NCBI RefSeq assembly: GCF_030867095.1 | Contig: NC_081824.1 | Span: forward strand, 123,822,162 to 123,886,161 | Length of the DNA stretch: 64,000 bases | Source: Alligator mississippiensis | Taxonomy: Eukaryota > Chordata > Crocodylia > Alligatoridae | Reading direction: 5' to 3' | In this document: piece by piece, positions 31,440 through 44,249 of the stretch | How the letters are laid out: each line of letters opens with the position of its first letter | Numbering within the stretch: position 1 is the first letter of the stretch | Made by a program: the position numbers and the translations under genes | Notes under the pieces: generated by a model | Databases searched by the model: none | What the model was told of the DNA's origin: nothing | The model's input: the letters and a program-made list of their open reading frames with translations, nothing else

Positions 31440-34219
31440 ATGTAGATAATGGCTTCCAAGATGAGTCGGTACCCAGGACTGAAGTCAAGAAAAGGTCGCC
31501 TTTGGCTCCTTGACCCTGTTGGAGATTGTAAGTGTCATTTCCCTTAGGAAAAAAAGTTTTCTTTCTTTTTTCCCCACTTGCCATTATTTATATAATACCT
31601 GGGTATTGTGCCCAGGGATGCTGCTGCCCATCTCTGGAAATGCAAAAAGGTGATATACCCCCTCCCTCAAACAACCTTCCCACCACTCTCCTGGACATGC
31701 TTCTAGCTCCTTTAGGCTAATGCTTGTTTTGGCTCTTTTTCTGTCTGAACTGATTACTCTGTTTCAGTTGGCTTTAATGGTTATTGGACACATTTTGTAT
31801 AATGAATTGATTTAATTCCAGTTCTTACTAGGCAATTTTTCACCTCCAAAAATCATCACAACCGAGATCCTGTCAGTTAAAGTAATTCTTCCCCATTCAT
31901 GTAGCTCATCTAGTGAGAACTCACTGAAAGTGCTTTTCTTGTTCATCCTCCAGAGCTGACAGTCAAAAACACTGCATTTACTCCAAATAGTGTAATGGTT
32001 ATTACAAATATTTTTACTTATATGCTTTGATGAATATGTTGAGTATTGTCTGGATGAAACACTTGCTTCCATGACAACATTCATTCTGACTAGCATTCCA
32101 TGTGATTCTGATTTATAAGAGTATTTTAATTTAAAAATAGCACGTGAATTTTCACTTTTAGTTCTGCCTTTTAATTCTCAATGTTGACTGACTTTCTGTA
32201 GGATGTTTTCTTTTACCCTCATTTGTTTAGATGTCTTTTTGTTTTCAACATGTATTTTCAGACTCCTGTGTCTTGTTACTTTCCATTACACTTTCATTTT
32301 CTTTGTTTTTAGTTTTTCATATTCTGCAAACATGAGTATTCTTTTGATCTGTCTTTCACCAAAAAGATCTCAGATAACTAAATGTTCCCTATATGTAGGA
32401 TTTTTACATGTACTTTGTAAAAAATAGTACTATGCTGTACAACACACCTAAGTTACCACTGCTCTATGGCTTAAGCCCTTTGAATTAAAAACAGCCCCAT
32501 CTACCCCTCAGAAAATGAATGAAAATTTATGGGCTTTGGATCAGGTACTGTGTATTTCATTTAATTTATTTGATTGTATCCATTGAAGTTGTCACAAATA
32601 AAGCAAGTTAATAGATTATAAAAGTATGCAAAAGTGTATTGTAATACACTGGACCTCAACTAACTAGATCTAGGAAATGTTACAGTTGCCCCAGTATAAT
32701 CTCTTAAACCCAGTGTGAGATTAGTAAATCCCCAGCCTGCTGTCACATCTGCAATGTTACAACATTTAATTAGGAAATAATACAATTGGTAAATATTTTC
32801 CAGTATGTTCATGTAGAGACTTCTTGATCAAGACTGCTTGATCTGGGTTTTGTGTAAAACTAGAGCAGTGTCGCTGACCACACAGGAAGCTATGTGAAGA
32901 CATGTGAGAACAGGTCATGAATAGCCTGGGACAGTCCAGGCAAGGTTATACTAACTAAAACTTCAGTGGAAGATCTCTGACTGTGGATTGCCTTGCCCAA
33001 AGAGAACTAGAGGAGCCCTAGCTTTTCAACCCTGAGGGATGGTCTGTCAAGAGGGGGAAGTGGAGGTGGAAGAATGGAAGAAAAAAGGAAGATGGTTCCT
33101 AAGGAGTAGCTGCTAAAAGAGGAGCCATAGACACTAACCTCTTTTTCATATAAATTGAATGTCACTCTTTATCTTATACTTAATACCCAAATATATGACA
33201 TTGGGTTCATTAGAAATATCTCAAGGTAAAATCTTAGCCCCATGGAAGTCAATAAGAGTTTTGCCACTGCCTTTGTCAGGGCCAAGATCTTATCCAATTC
33301 AGAGCCAATAAATACATCTTAGTGATTTTAGTCTCTTCAGCTAGCATAAAAACAGCAACTCTTCAAACTGTTTTAGCAGCAATAGCTGCAAAAATATTCT
33401 GAAGTGTGTCATACAGCTGGTTAAATAAAACTCTCATTAGTAGAGCATCCACAATCCATGTAATATATTTAGTCAACTTTTATACTTCCATAGCTAATCT
33501 TTCCCATTCAAACCCTGTAATATATAGGATTTCAATGTCTATCCAAAGTAGTGAAACTATCACATTTTGTGTATATGCCGTTTATGAGCTGCGAATTAGG
33601 AAAGTATCTTGAAAGCTTCTGATTTCAAGGAGAAAAGGACGTAGGCAAATGTGAGGGTATGACATTGCCACCTTCCTTACGTTACACGATGTATTGTGAC
33701 ACCTAGAAAAATAACCTTTTAATATGAAATCTGCTTGTGTTAGAAGATTTGACTCATCTCAGTACCTACCCATCCTCTGTTGTGTGGGCAGGGAGGCAGG
33801 GAGAGAAGGCATCCTGCATGCACAAGAAATGTGATCCTGCCCCTGCCTTAACTCTGCTCTCACTGACCATTCCTTTGTTGTTCCCGGGGAGCAGAAAGTA
33901 AAAGTGGAGTCAAGCCCTCCTGCTTCTGCAGTCCTGGCAAAAGGAAAAGCCTGTAGCAGGTTTGCACCTCAATGATGTCCTCTCCCGGCACAGACGGGCT
34001 GTCATTCTCCACTCCTCTGCAGCACGGGGTCGCTTGCGCCTCTGGAAAGTGGGCACAAATGCTGCCCTTCTGCTTTTCCTGATCTCCAGCCCCCTTGGGG
34101 GGAAACCCAGCTGCTGGAGTAAGGCAAGGCGAAGTCCTATAACCACCACGGGGTGGGTAAGCTGGGCTGTGGGAAAGGTCCTCACCTGGCGTGCCCCCAT
34201 GTGTGTGCAGGGGGGGGTT

Positions 34220-34434
34220 GTGTTTTTGTGTGTCCATCTTATCCCCCGGGCACATCCCGCTGCGTGAAGCCCAGGGATGGGCAGAGCATCCCCGGGGGCA
34301 GCCGGAGAGGAGCTCGCAGGCAGTGGGCGGCTCCTTCCTGTGCAAACTTTTCTCGAGCCGCCCTGCCCGGATCAGCATCGGGGCTGCTGCTCGGGGCTGC
34401 CGGCGCCTCGCAGCCCGCGGGCCGTGCTCGGGGC
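34220..34434 (+). promoter_or_regulatory. PHACTR2 CpG island and probable promoter/5'UTR
   Basis: GC- and CpG-rich sequence immediately precedes the PHACTR2-type first coding exon. The island extends through the exon to about 34600. No TATA box is seen. The reading frame of the exon stays open upstream to about 34153, but no similarity supports translation there. Confidence 0.55.
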
Positions 34435-34591
34435 ATGGAGGGCAGGAAGGGCAGCTCCCCGGCGGCCGCGCCGCCGCCCCCCTGCCTGGCACAGGGCGAT
34501 GCTGGCCCGCGGGGCCGCTCCCAAAGCGACATCTCCGCCTTCTTTTCCTCCCGGAGAAGCAACCTGCTCAAGGTCAACATGACGGGCTCAG
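34435..34591 (+). CDS. PHACTR2: PHACTR2 first coding exon (phosphatase and actin regulator 2, N terminus)
   Basis: PHACTR proteins bind G-actin through RPEL repeats and PP1 through a C-terminal motif, controlling actin dynamics. This exon encodes 52 residues plus one base before an ideal TCAG/GTAAGC donor. The start at 34435 has a good Kozak context (G at -3 and at +4). The protein begins MEGRKGSSPAAAPPPPCLAQ and includes RGRSQSDISAFFSSRRSNLL. RGRSQSD matches the N-terminal motif I recall from PHACTR3 (RGRSQSDPS) and resembles RSKSD in PHACTR1. Synteny next to FUCA2 makes it PHACTR2. The RPEL domains are outside the window. It is probably one of several alternative first exons. A different small gene cannot be fully excluded. 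Confidence 0.75.
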
Positions 34592-34755
34592 GTAAGCAAT
34601 GGCCTGGGGGGCTGCTGCATGCACGTCTCTCTCCACTTACGGCTCTTGCCCGACTCGCGGGTTTGAAATGGATTTGACTGACTTGGCTTGAAACACGAAA
34701 TATCGTCCATTAAACAACAACAAAAAAGATCTCCCTCCTGAATGGAGAGGACCTG

Positions 34756-34895
34756 AGTGGAAAGGGCTGGGGGGCTTTTCCATGCGCATCTCCCCCCAAG
34801 TGAAGGGGTTGGGGGCTTCTCCATGCACATCTCCCTCCCGCCCAAGTGGAAAAGCCTGGGGGGGCTTTTTCCTCCCCCTGAGTGGAAAGGACCTA
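34756..34895 (+). repeat. minisatellite, 36-46 bp units
   Basis: Units begin AGTGGAAAG or AGTGAAGGG at 34756, 34799, 34845 and 34881 and contain GGGGGCTTTTCCATGCGCAT then CTCCC. The last unit is partial. A related GGGGGGCTGCTGCATGCACG segment lies nearer the exon at about 34607. The array starts about 165 bases after the PHACTR2 exon 1 donor. Confidence 0.75.
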
Positions 34896-35837
34896 CAGAG
34901 ACATCACTCGCTTCCCTGGGCTCTGGGCGCTCCGCATTGCCCAGGGGGCAGCCCTCGAGGCAAGTGCCCCCAGAAGGGAAGGCAGTGCTAGTAGTTGATC
35001 CAGCTGGGGATTTGGATCCGGCTTTTAAGACTCTTTGAAGTCAGCATTGTGCACAAGCCTTACCAGTGCAAAAGATGCAGCAGCAGCAGCAGGGTGTTTT
35101 GGTTCAGAGGCATTTTCGATTTGCATCCTGACTCCCCAGCCAGCTTGCTCCACAGCTCGCCTTTCTGGTTTGCAAGTTTGTTCCAAGCCTGTTTCTAAGC
35201 TCCCAGGCACATCTAAGTAGGGGGATGAAGCGCAGCAATATGCTTGACTTGCTTGGAGACCTGAATGTGTCTGCAGTTTGTGAGGGTTACGCTGTTCTCT
35301 CAACAGCAGCCTGATCCTGGAGCTGTGTGCGCCACTGATCCCCTTGGCCTTCAGGATAGGCAGACAGTCAACATCAACCCTGGTTCTGATAAAACATTCA
35401 TGTCGGTTCATGCAGGTTGTCTGTTTAAGGGATGTAGTCTGGGACCCCTTAATCATTCAGTTGATTTATTACTGGAGTTGTGTTTTCTTTCATGTCAAAG
35501 CTATAGCTCTTTTGTTTACGTGGGGTTAGATTTTCAAACTGGCATCATAGTATCTCATGTGAGTATTTCCACATAGCTATGAAAAAAACATGGGAGCTCT
35601 GAAGGGTCCCCAGATGCAGACAGGTGAGACTGAATGCATCACTCACATGAAGCCCAATTCATCCCCCCTGTAAAACTTCCCTTGACCTTTAGCTGAATAA
35701 AGGCCCCAGTTTATAGCTTAAACTAGGAATTTTATTTTAATGTGTTACTGCATTATGCTCTTCATTGAAACTTTTAAAAATACTATTTGAGTAAATGTGT
35801 TACCCTCAGATCTTTCACACATCATTTATCATACCAA

Positions 35838-36176
35838 TCACCAGGGTCAGGAAGGAATTTTTTCCCCAGGTCAGATTGGCAAGGACCGGAGAAGCTTTTG
35901 CCTTTCTCTGTGGTGAGATACATGCTTCTTTTCCTAGGATCTACTATTTGTTACTTCCCCACAAGTTCAGGGCCATTATCTCCCCTGTTTTTACCTCTAG
36001 CATGTTATAAGGTGTTGCTGGTGTTTCAGATATTGTGCCTTGAAGGTGGATGTGAGGGTCTGAAGTGGCAATTTGGGGATTCTTTGCATAATGATTTCCT
36101 GCGAACTCAGGGTACTGGACTTGATAGTGCAAGAAGCCCCTTCCAGTCCTATGCTCCTAATGTTTCATTGCACAGG
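35838..36176 (+). mobile_element. CR1 LINE 3' end (second subfamily)
   Basis: GGGTCAGGAAGGAATTTTTT and CCCCAGGTCAGATTGGCAAG are followed by CTTGATAGTGCAAGAAGCCC and CTTCCAGTCCTATG. This is a different CR1 subfamily from the GAGCAGGGG type elsewhere in the window. Confidence 0.75.
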
Positions 36177-36664
36177 TAGATTTCAAATGGGAGAAAAATT
36201 GTGGCAGAAAATTCTCTTTTCTATTTCTGGATTTCAGAATTTTACTGTTGCACTCAGGACTCACAGTAGAGATGATATCGTTTATTAGACCAACAAGATT
36301 TTTGCAAAAAAAAAATATTTAATTAGACAAACAATACTCTTGCACTGACTTTCTAGAAGTTGCATGTGTCTGTATCTATGAGTATAAGTTTGGCTCTTAC
36401 AGACAAACAGGCTTCTAAGGCTGAATTTCAAGTAGAAAAAGAAAGCAGATGAAGATCCCATCCCAGTCTGTACTGTAGATATCTGAAAGTGGCCAAAGTG
36501 AAAAAAGGTTGTTCTTTGGGGGTTTTTTATGTCCCTTCTGGAGGCTCAGTTTTTAAAAAAAGAGCAAAAATTAGTAGCATGCTGCACTACAGGTCTCCCT
36601 ATCTTTAATCACACTTTGAAAAGATCCTAAGTTGATATAAGTTCCTTTGACTTAAATGGAGCTC

Positions 36665-36753
36665 TTTCAGTTCCCCTTGAGCAGGGGCTGAACTAGGTGA
36701 TTTCCTGAGGTCCCTTCTAGCCTCACTTTCCTACAATTCTATGATTCTCTACA
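36665..36753 (+). mobile_element. CR1 LINE 3' terminus
   Basis: CTTGAGCAGGGGCTGAACTA, then GGTGATTTCCTGAGGTCCCT and TACAATTCTATGATTC, a short CR1 tail. Confidence 0.85.
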
Positions 36754-39700
36754 CCAGCTGAGGATCTGGCTGTAACTGCTTTGGATTCTGTAATGCTATT
36801 TCTTCACCGTCTTGTGATAAAGTTGTTAAGGTGCCACATCACTATGAAGGATCATGCTTCAGGGCGGTATAGTGCAAAGTGACTACTAGTCCTGCTGCAA
36901 CATCTCTTAGGAGAAGGGATCATGCTGTCCTCCCTGCCCTATGCCAGCAATGTTGGCTGTTCTGAAGGGTGCTGCCAATTTCTGCATCTCTGACTCCCAG
37001 TTACCTTTTCTTTATTAAAATTGTACTTATAAATTATGTCAGAGAAAATTTAGTAGGACTCTTGAAGGGTGCTGCCAATGGTTCCACTGGATAACAAGGG
37101 ATAAGTTGTTAGCATGAAGCAAGAGAGGGGACCTAGAAGAAGTACAGCAGCTCTGTAAGCTACTTGTCACAGCCACGTGTCCCAGCTTGACTACTGATGT
37201 GGTTAGGTCTCTCTCCACATAGTCTTTAGCTTGTCTGCTTAGACCATAAACAAAGAACTGTTAATTGTGGCAAAGATTTTTGTTATGGTAATACTTTCCT
37301 TCAATTGCATTAGCAAGTTAGTTCTCTCTCACTGTCCTTGTCTGTTGCTGTTGTTGTTTTAATGTTTTTTGAGGATGTATTTCCTGTCAGCAACTGACAA
37401 AAGTTGTTCCTTCTAATGAGTTTTTTTACCTCTCTGTTTTCACTTCTCTCTTTTCTCCATATCTGCTTTTTGTGTTTTATCCACAAAGAGATATTGTGCA
37501 CCACAAGGGAGATGGCTACTCTACACTGGAACACAACTGTTGAGTCCCTTTTTAAAAAGGAAAATGTGCATAAAAAATTCAAAGCTGTTTAATTTTTAAT
37601 CTGATGGTTTTAATACAGTGATTCCATGAAAAATAACCTCCTTTTTCTTCTCCTAATAACCTGGTGAACAAACATAACAGAAATGTGAAGCCCTGAAAGC
37701 TACAACAGGACAATGGCTATTAGTTTTGTCTCTACCTTTTCCTGTAGTGTTTTCAGTTTATTAACTTAAAGTAAGTCATTCACTTACCTAAGTGACAGAA
37801 CATGTGTTGCAGATCTTCCTATTTAGAAGAGAAAGGCAACTTTTTACATATCTGTACTTTTTTGATAACTTCATCCCTCCCAAAAATCTGTCCAGTTCTA
37901 ATGTATTAGAAAGTGAAAAGGGGCCTGTGTTTTTTTTGTCTCCGTGAGCCAGATTTTTATCTCAGTTGTGGTGATGGAAAAGAAAACAGTTTGGTCCATT
38001 TACCTTGATTTAGAGAACAACTGATATCCCATAAGTGTTTTCCATCACCATTTAAGTCCCTGCTGAATTTGTTCTTCTCTATGTATCAACTGTTGAAGGA
38101 CAAAGTTAATGGAGACTGTCTTGTTAGGAAAATTATAGTATGCTTTATAAAAGCAGTTTTGGCACTGGCTCATGAAACCTATCTATCTGTTATTCCAGAC
38201 CAGTATCTCTGTACCTGGGCAGATTAATGAATCCAGTTTTTATTCCCTGTCGTTGGCAGTAACGGTTTCCTGCCATCTCTTTATAGCAGCTCATCTTAAC
38301 TACCACCCTATTTGTTAGAGTAGCACATTTATAAATATATACTTTTTGAAAGGGACCAATCCTTCTGGGATAAACAATGGTCAATTACTTACTTCCTTTC
38401 TTCTGTCCACATTGTATCATCTTTCATCGTGCTGAATATTGCCTTCATTCTCAAGTACTTTCTTTCACTTCTGTGGGGCTATTTGATGAACTGGATACTA
38501 CTCAAAGTGACTGATGATGGCATAGTCTGGTTGTTTATAATTTGAGGTATAGCCTCAGAAAAGATTAAAAAGCCTTGAAAAGCCTTCCAAATTAGAGGCC
38601 CTTTCCAAGGTATAGCCGAGCATCATTTAAACCTCATTTTTCAGGGCCTGGTTAGGGACTTGGCTAGCTAGTCTTTGTAAGTGGTGGTATGAGGCTTGAG
38701 GTCCTGTCATTTTCTGTGTCCTTGTGACAAGGTATTTAGCAGAATTCACAGATTCATTTGGAATCTAACAGGGCCCTGCCTTGAGCACTTCTGCTATTGC
38801 CTGTGGTTTGAGGTGAAGGACTATTCTAGCTCAGTTCAACAGAACTATAGTATTGCTCCTTGGGTACTACTAGAATCAAGTGTGCACATCTCTCATGTGC
38901 TGCTATGATGGTATAAGCCTGCTCTGGTAGTGGTGGAAAAGAATGGAGAACCTCTTACGCAGTTGGCTCTACAACGTGCATATCCCATCATGAGGTGCAA
39001 GGGGCAGGGAAGAGGTAGGTAGTGGTTGGCAGAGCAGTGGCAAGGCATAGTCAAGTTCTGGTATAACCTGTCAATCCTTACCAAGCAGACTGGTCCATAG
39101 GAAATCCAGGATAATTTAGAGCAGTGTTCAGGATGTGCTGCATAACATCTAGGACCCATTCCACCCTCAACTGGCTCCAGGATTTGGTTAATATAAATGT
39201 GAACTGGAATCACTGTTCCCTTGTGTTTTGGTGATACTGCTAAGAAATCACAAAGTGCATCATTATGGCCATGTCTTTCTCTCTGGAGGTGGATGTGGAT
39301 GCAGTCTTCTTGGCAGATGCAGCTGAAATAAGGTGTTTTTGATAGCTTAGGTATGTGAGTGTGCCAAACTCTTTACTCTCTCCACACATGTGGAAGTTAT
39401 GTTATGAGTGTATTAGGAAGGGATGTTGTGTAGGGGGACTCGTGCTGTAGATGCAGGAGCTGGAAAGTTCAGGGGAGAAATGTCTCATGCTGGGGAAGTG
39501 TGAAATAATTGTTTGTACAAATGCTATATATAATTGCATACAAATTAGAAAAGATATAAATGAAATGCACACTTTTTCAAGCAAGCTTCTATAGGCTTTG
39601 TTTATAGTGTAGATCAAAGGACAAAAATTACAAGAAGTCTGAGTCAAGTAATTTGGGGTGGAAAATTGACTATAAAAACAAAGAAAAAGAGTTGTTTGGT

Positions 39701-40955
39701 TGTGGATTCAGAAATTACTCTCAGTAACTATGAACAATCCATGTGGTTTCTAACAAATCATACATCTTTTTCTTAAAGCCTTCTTGATTTTTTTTTAATT
39801 ACCTTTACAACCTGAACAAAAGAAGTCTACTGGTATTTAATTTATTGTGTAAATGTTTATAAAATGCAATATGAGCTTCTTTGTAATAATTAGAAAACAG
39901 TTAAATCATTGTCCTGTAATGTTAAATTTGATTGTTTTCATCCTTACGCATCCTTCATGGTGTCAAAGTTATGCAAAGGAAAAAGAATCAGCTGTCAAAG
40001 TATTTTTTTCATAATGCTTGTCTTGCAATGGATTATATGAATCATTACCTTTCGTAATGTTAGCTAAAGCATGTACAAGGAACATGGGGGCACCAGAAAA
40101 TACCTAGTAACTTCTTATATGAACTTTGACAATACGGTGTAAAAGATTAGACTGACAGTTTTATACTGTATTTACCAGAATGTTCTGCTTCCTGTACCCA
40201 GCAGAAAAATATTTGTAGTATATCCCTGATGATAATATGAAGTGATTAAATGAGGTACATTGGGAGACCTATGATTTAAAAGCTGAAATATATATATTAT
40301 GTTTACATATGACATTATTTTTGCTACATTGCTTTAAAATAAATTCTAGATTTGAACCTATGATAGAAAAATTACATAAATGTCATAACAATCTCAATAG
40401 CTAGCTGAGTAGAAAGCAGGCTAAAAACATTTGCAGTATATGTTTTAATATGTCTTTTGTAGACATTCATCAGCTACCGGCTGCATAATCTGGTTAGCAT
40501 TTTGCTGCTGTGTATATTTTAGTTTCTCTGGCCCTTGGCATTTATAACTTCCTGCTAGGGTGTGGCTTTTACTGAATAACTTATTAATATAAGATAGCAT
40601 CTGAAGTGTGAAGCAGGCTATTTAAAGGTTCAAGTAAAAGGGGTTTTACTCCTTTACCTTTGCTGAATGTAAGAACTCATTATTCTTCCTAAAGTTTTCT
40701 AATTCCTTAAACATTTAAGTTAAATCCACTGTTGAATTGTTTAAATCAATTGTTTATTAATTTCCCTTGTCATTTCACAAAAAGCCATCCCTTTGAGGGA
40801 AGCAGAATGAGCTGCATACTGCTAGAAGTGTATAGGTCATAAATGTATATTCAAATAGAAACCAGGTATAATATGTAAGATTCAGGGAGAGATTTGTAAC
40901 CCATCTATAATGTAGCTTTTTAGGGGAAGTTGTTTCTGTTTTTTTATAATGTACA

Positions 40956-41037
40956 TAATATATAACAACATCCAAAATAACATCCATAATACATAATAAA
41001 TAACAACATCCAAAATAAATAACAACATCCAACATCC
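40956..41037 (+). repeat. AT-rich tandem repeat (ATAACAACATCCAAAATA unit)
   Basis: Two to four imperfect copies of a roughly 20-base unit, ATAACAACATCCAAAATA, with truncated copies containing AACATCC and ACATAATA spacers. It is followed by poly-T at 41040-41048. Confidence 0.7.
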
Positions 41038-42310
41038 ATTTTTTTTTTAAATAACCATTTCCTGTTTCCTGTTTTTCAGACAGTGGTTCAGCCTATATAA
41101 ATTATAGGTCTCCCTGTGAAGTGGTAAATTGTTATCCAGGTGTCTAGATTTCTCTTCTAAACAGCAAAGACTTTTGAAATATCACTTCAATCAATTGACA
41201 ACAGTTTTCTATTTTGGGGGTCTTGGGGGCAGTTCCCTCTCCCAGTGTAAAAAGTTTTCTATGCAACTAATTCTGTAGCTATTTATTTTAATCAATACCA
41301 ACACTGCTCTTGCTCTGTGTGATAATAAGACCTCTCATTATAAAGTATATTTTGATATGTGGGGATGGGGCTTAAGTTTGACTGATGGTATAACCGTTAT
41401 ACTCCTTATGCAATAACATAGCCTTCAATAACAGTCCTTTTATTTGCCCAGTATCATTTGTTGCTACTTATAGTAAAGATGCTTAAGTTATCATTTTCTA
41501 GAGAAAATCTATTAAACTAGTCATCTCCCCTAGAACAGTTAATGAAAAACCCTGAGTTCAGTGTCCTGGGTTCAATTACCTTTTATTTATCTTTGAAATG
41601 TCATGTCTGGAAAATACTGAGAACCAGGGATGCTTTCCGTTTTATGTGGAAGACGTTGTGCTCTTCCTGCCACATTTAAGGAGTTGGACTGCTATTCTGT
41701 AATTAACTGAAGGAAACTTACAAACAGTAAGAGATTGATAATGCTCTCAGTTTTATCTCATAAGTCTCTCAATTTCAGTGGGCTTGCTCTTGTTTACACT
41801 AGTATGATTCAGAATTAGGCTTTAATATATAAAGTCAAGCTGTTAAACTCTATGAAAGCCTTTAAAATATTAGGATGTTTAGGATTCATCAGTTTATATA
41901 AGGTGGAAGCATTGAAATTCTGCTAAACCTTGAAGGAATCAAATCTGTGGTAGAATGGCTTTAGAAATGTTAGCATTGACTTCATTTAACCAGAAGCTTT
42001 ATCAGATCAAAGCCAACAATCCTTGAAAGCTTGACTTGTCCGTCCTCCAGTGGAGAACTTTCTAGTACAGCTTTGTTAAAACTGCAACATAGCCTGCCAT
42101 GTGCTTTAGTAATGACATGCTAGTCTATCTTCTGTCATTTCTCATGTGTTTCTTATTCTGTATCTTTCTGGGATACCTTTATACAGTTCATTCTGTTCTT
42201 CATGTTATTTCTAAATCTATTTTCCTACAGCTGGAGAAGTCAAACAAATGGTGTGGGGGGTAGGAGGGAAGAGGAAGAGTAAGGGATGGAGTCTTTTTAT
42301 CAGATATAAA

Positions 42311-42531
42311 GGATGCGTCTACACAAGACGCTGACTGCGCAGTAGCCTGATACTACTGCACAGTAGCATTGCATGGCAACAACTGTGATACAACGTTACT
42401 GCGCAGTAGCGTCATGAAAAAGACATTCGTTAGAGCTACTGTGCAGTAACTCGAGTTACTGCACAGTCATTTAGTACTTGTATAAGCAACTACTAAATGA
42501 CTGAACAGTCAGTGTCTTGTGTAGGCATGGG
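42311..42531. mobile_element. MITE with TACTGCGCAGTA palindromes
   Basis: The termini GATGCGTCTACACAAGACGC and GTCTTGTGTAGGCATGGGC are inverted repeats, extended by CTGACTG and CAGTCAG. The interior has several copies of ACTGCGCAGTA or ACTGCACAGTA. No coding capacity. Confidence 0.7.
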
Positions 42532-43894
42532 CACAGTCTGTAAGGGTAAAATACTTCCTGTAATCCATTTCTTTGCCAGATGATTTTGTTACTGTCACTG
42601 TAAAGAGGAGTATTTGTTTAATACTTAAAAAATAATATTATTTGTTACAATGGGCATTTTACTGATGGCCCTGCAGATTTCATTTTTGAAATATCTGCAT
42701 GATCTACTGGGGAGGTGTTTCAAAAAAGCAAAAGTGGAGTCTAAGAGAGTACTATCCCCTTTTCACCAAACTTGACTTTGCATAAAAAAGGGGAAAAACA
42801 TCCACCTCAAATCCCTTTGAGACTGGATTAGTTCTACAGTTCAATGATGTTTGTTTCTTTTGTGAGATAGTAAATGAGGTGGTACATCAATTTTGGGCGA
42901 AGCCCCAAGGTTCATCTATTAAAACTGTTTTGAATCTTGAGAATGATACTCCCCATTCTCTTTCCCCATGCCTCTACCTCTGTCTTGATCCCTCTCCGAA
43001 CTCCAGACAGGCCCTTGATGTTCTTATTTTTCACAGCCTTCAACAAATCTCATTTATTTTTTATAAATCACTCTTGTACCAGACTTTCCAGCTGCGCTTT
43101 TGGTGACCCTTCATCTGGGTCTAGCTCTGCATCTGCTACGTCATTATCCTGACTCTCCAAATCTTATCCTTTCTAAGACTTCACAGGTCAAAGCCGTATA
43201 CTGAACTATATGGGCATTTTGACCTACAGAGCTCCAAGCAATATGTTTTGAATGGGACTATGGCCCACCGGATGCAAAATAAATTTGCTAGATACTACAA
43301 GGTGACAATTAGAAGTTGTAAATAAATAGGAGTGGAAAGAAGTTGCATGAAAGAGGGGGAGATTCATTAGCATCTTTGTGGTCATAGGAAAGGAACAAAA
43401 AACCTATTAAGGAGTCATGAAAGGAGGGGAATTCATTGTTAAATGTTGTGGATGGTGGAAAAGTATTTCTGAACCTTAAAAAGCATGTTTGTAAAGCTCG
43501 GGGGGAAAGAACCTAGATTTGGCTGAAGTAATAAAATGTAAAGTGAGTCCACTTACCATTGTGGCCTTTCTTTTTTTTGTTTCTAGTAGATAAGCATTGC
43601 CTCCAAACATCTGTGACTAATGTACACCTTGTAGAAGTAAATTATAGACACTGAGTTGAAGCAGTAGATGTATTTTTTGTTGTTGTCTGTGGACACAGTA
43701 AAGAATGGGTTGTAGTACATTTGCAGTTGACTGCGTCCAAATTGTAGTGTTTTTTGTTTCTAAACACATGCATCTATATTTAAACTTTGCAAGTGAGGAT
43801 AATTAGCGGTGATGTTTGTTTATTTATTTTACTATTGCCCAGTTTCATTGCTTACCATTTGTTTTAAAGTGTCTTCAGCACTGATGGTCTAGTG

Positions 43895-44249
43895 CAGGGA
43901 CATCCATTTTACAGCCTACAGGCTGCATGTGACCTACAGGGGGTGGGGGTTGAGAATCTGGGTTCCCATCTAGTCGTTGCTCCCCTGTCTCCAGCTGCAG
44001 CAGCAGCTGGTGTCTCCAGGCTCTCCTTTCCTCCATCCAGCTTCTGCTTCCTCACCAAACCCCACGGGGTTAGCACAGTGTGGTGTACCATATGGTACCA
44101 GGGGAACCCACAGCCTGGGTCACTCAGTGAGGTGTCAGGGGGAGCCTGTGGCCAGGAATCTGGGAGTGAGGCCAGGGTGCCTGGGCAACACGTGCTGCTG
44201 CGGCCCACACTGCATGTAGCCCCTGGCCACTTAAAGTTGAACAGCCCTG
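43895..44249. mobile_element. hAT-type MITE, 355 bp
   Basis: It begins CAGGGACATCCATTTTACAG followed by CCTACAGGCTGCATGTG, and ends CACTGCATGTAGCCCC then AAAGTTGAACAGCCCTG. The flanks GTCTAGTG and ATCTAATG agree at six of eight bases. GC-rich interior with overlapping non-coding ORFs. Confidence 0.78.

Larger units (their letters stand above)
27721..34219. other. FUCA2-PHACTR2 divergent intergenic region
   Basis: About 6.5 kb between two divergent promoters. It holds hAT-type elements (27802-28057, 29550-29822, 30976-31439) and a MITE arm near 28066-28110. Bases 28110-29540 and 31450-33850 are AT-rich with nothing identified. A short direct duplication lies at 30036-30078. Bases 33215-33310 resemble an old unclassified repeat. 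ORFs here are short and unsupported. Confidence 0.6.
34592..43886. other. PHACTR2 intron 1, proximal part
   Basis: Intronic sequence with a short minisatellite (34756-34895), two CR1 tails (35838-36176, 36665-36753), a Chompy-like arm (about 36255-36330), an AT-rich tandem repeat (40956-41037) and a MITE (42311-42531). The long stretches 36760-40900 and 41060-42300 are AT-rich with nothing I can identify. No PHACTR2 exon encoding the conserved KPWKWRKKK region was found. Confidence 0.6.

Noticed and set aside
33860..34492. A 210-codon minus-strand ORF over the PHACTR2 CpG island
   Set aside because: Antisense to the PHACTR-like exon, low complexity, with no recognisable domain or splice context.
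36957..37080. A repeated GAAGGGTGCTGCCAAT word about 100 bases apart
   Set aside because: Only about 16 bases are shared and the flanks do not align. It is too short to call a repeat.
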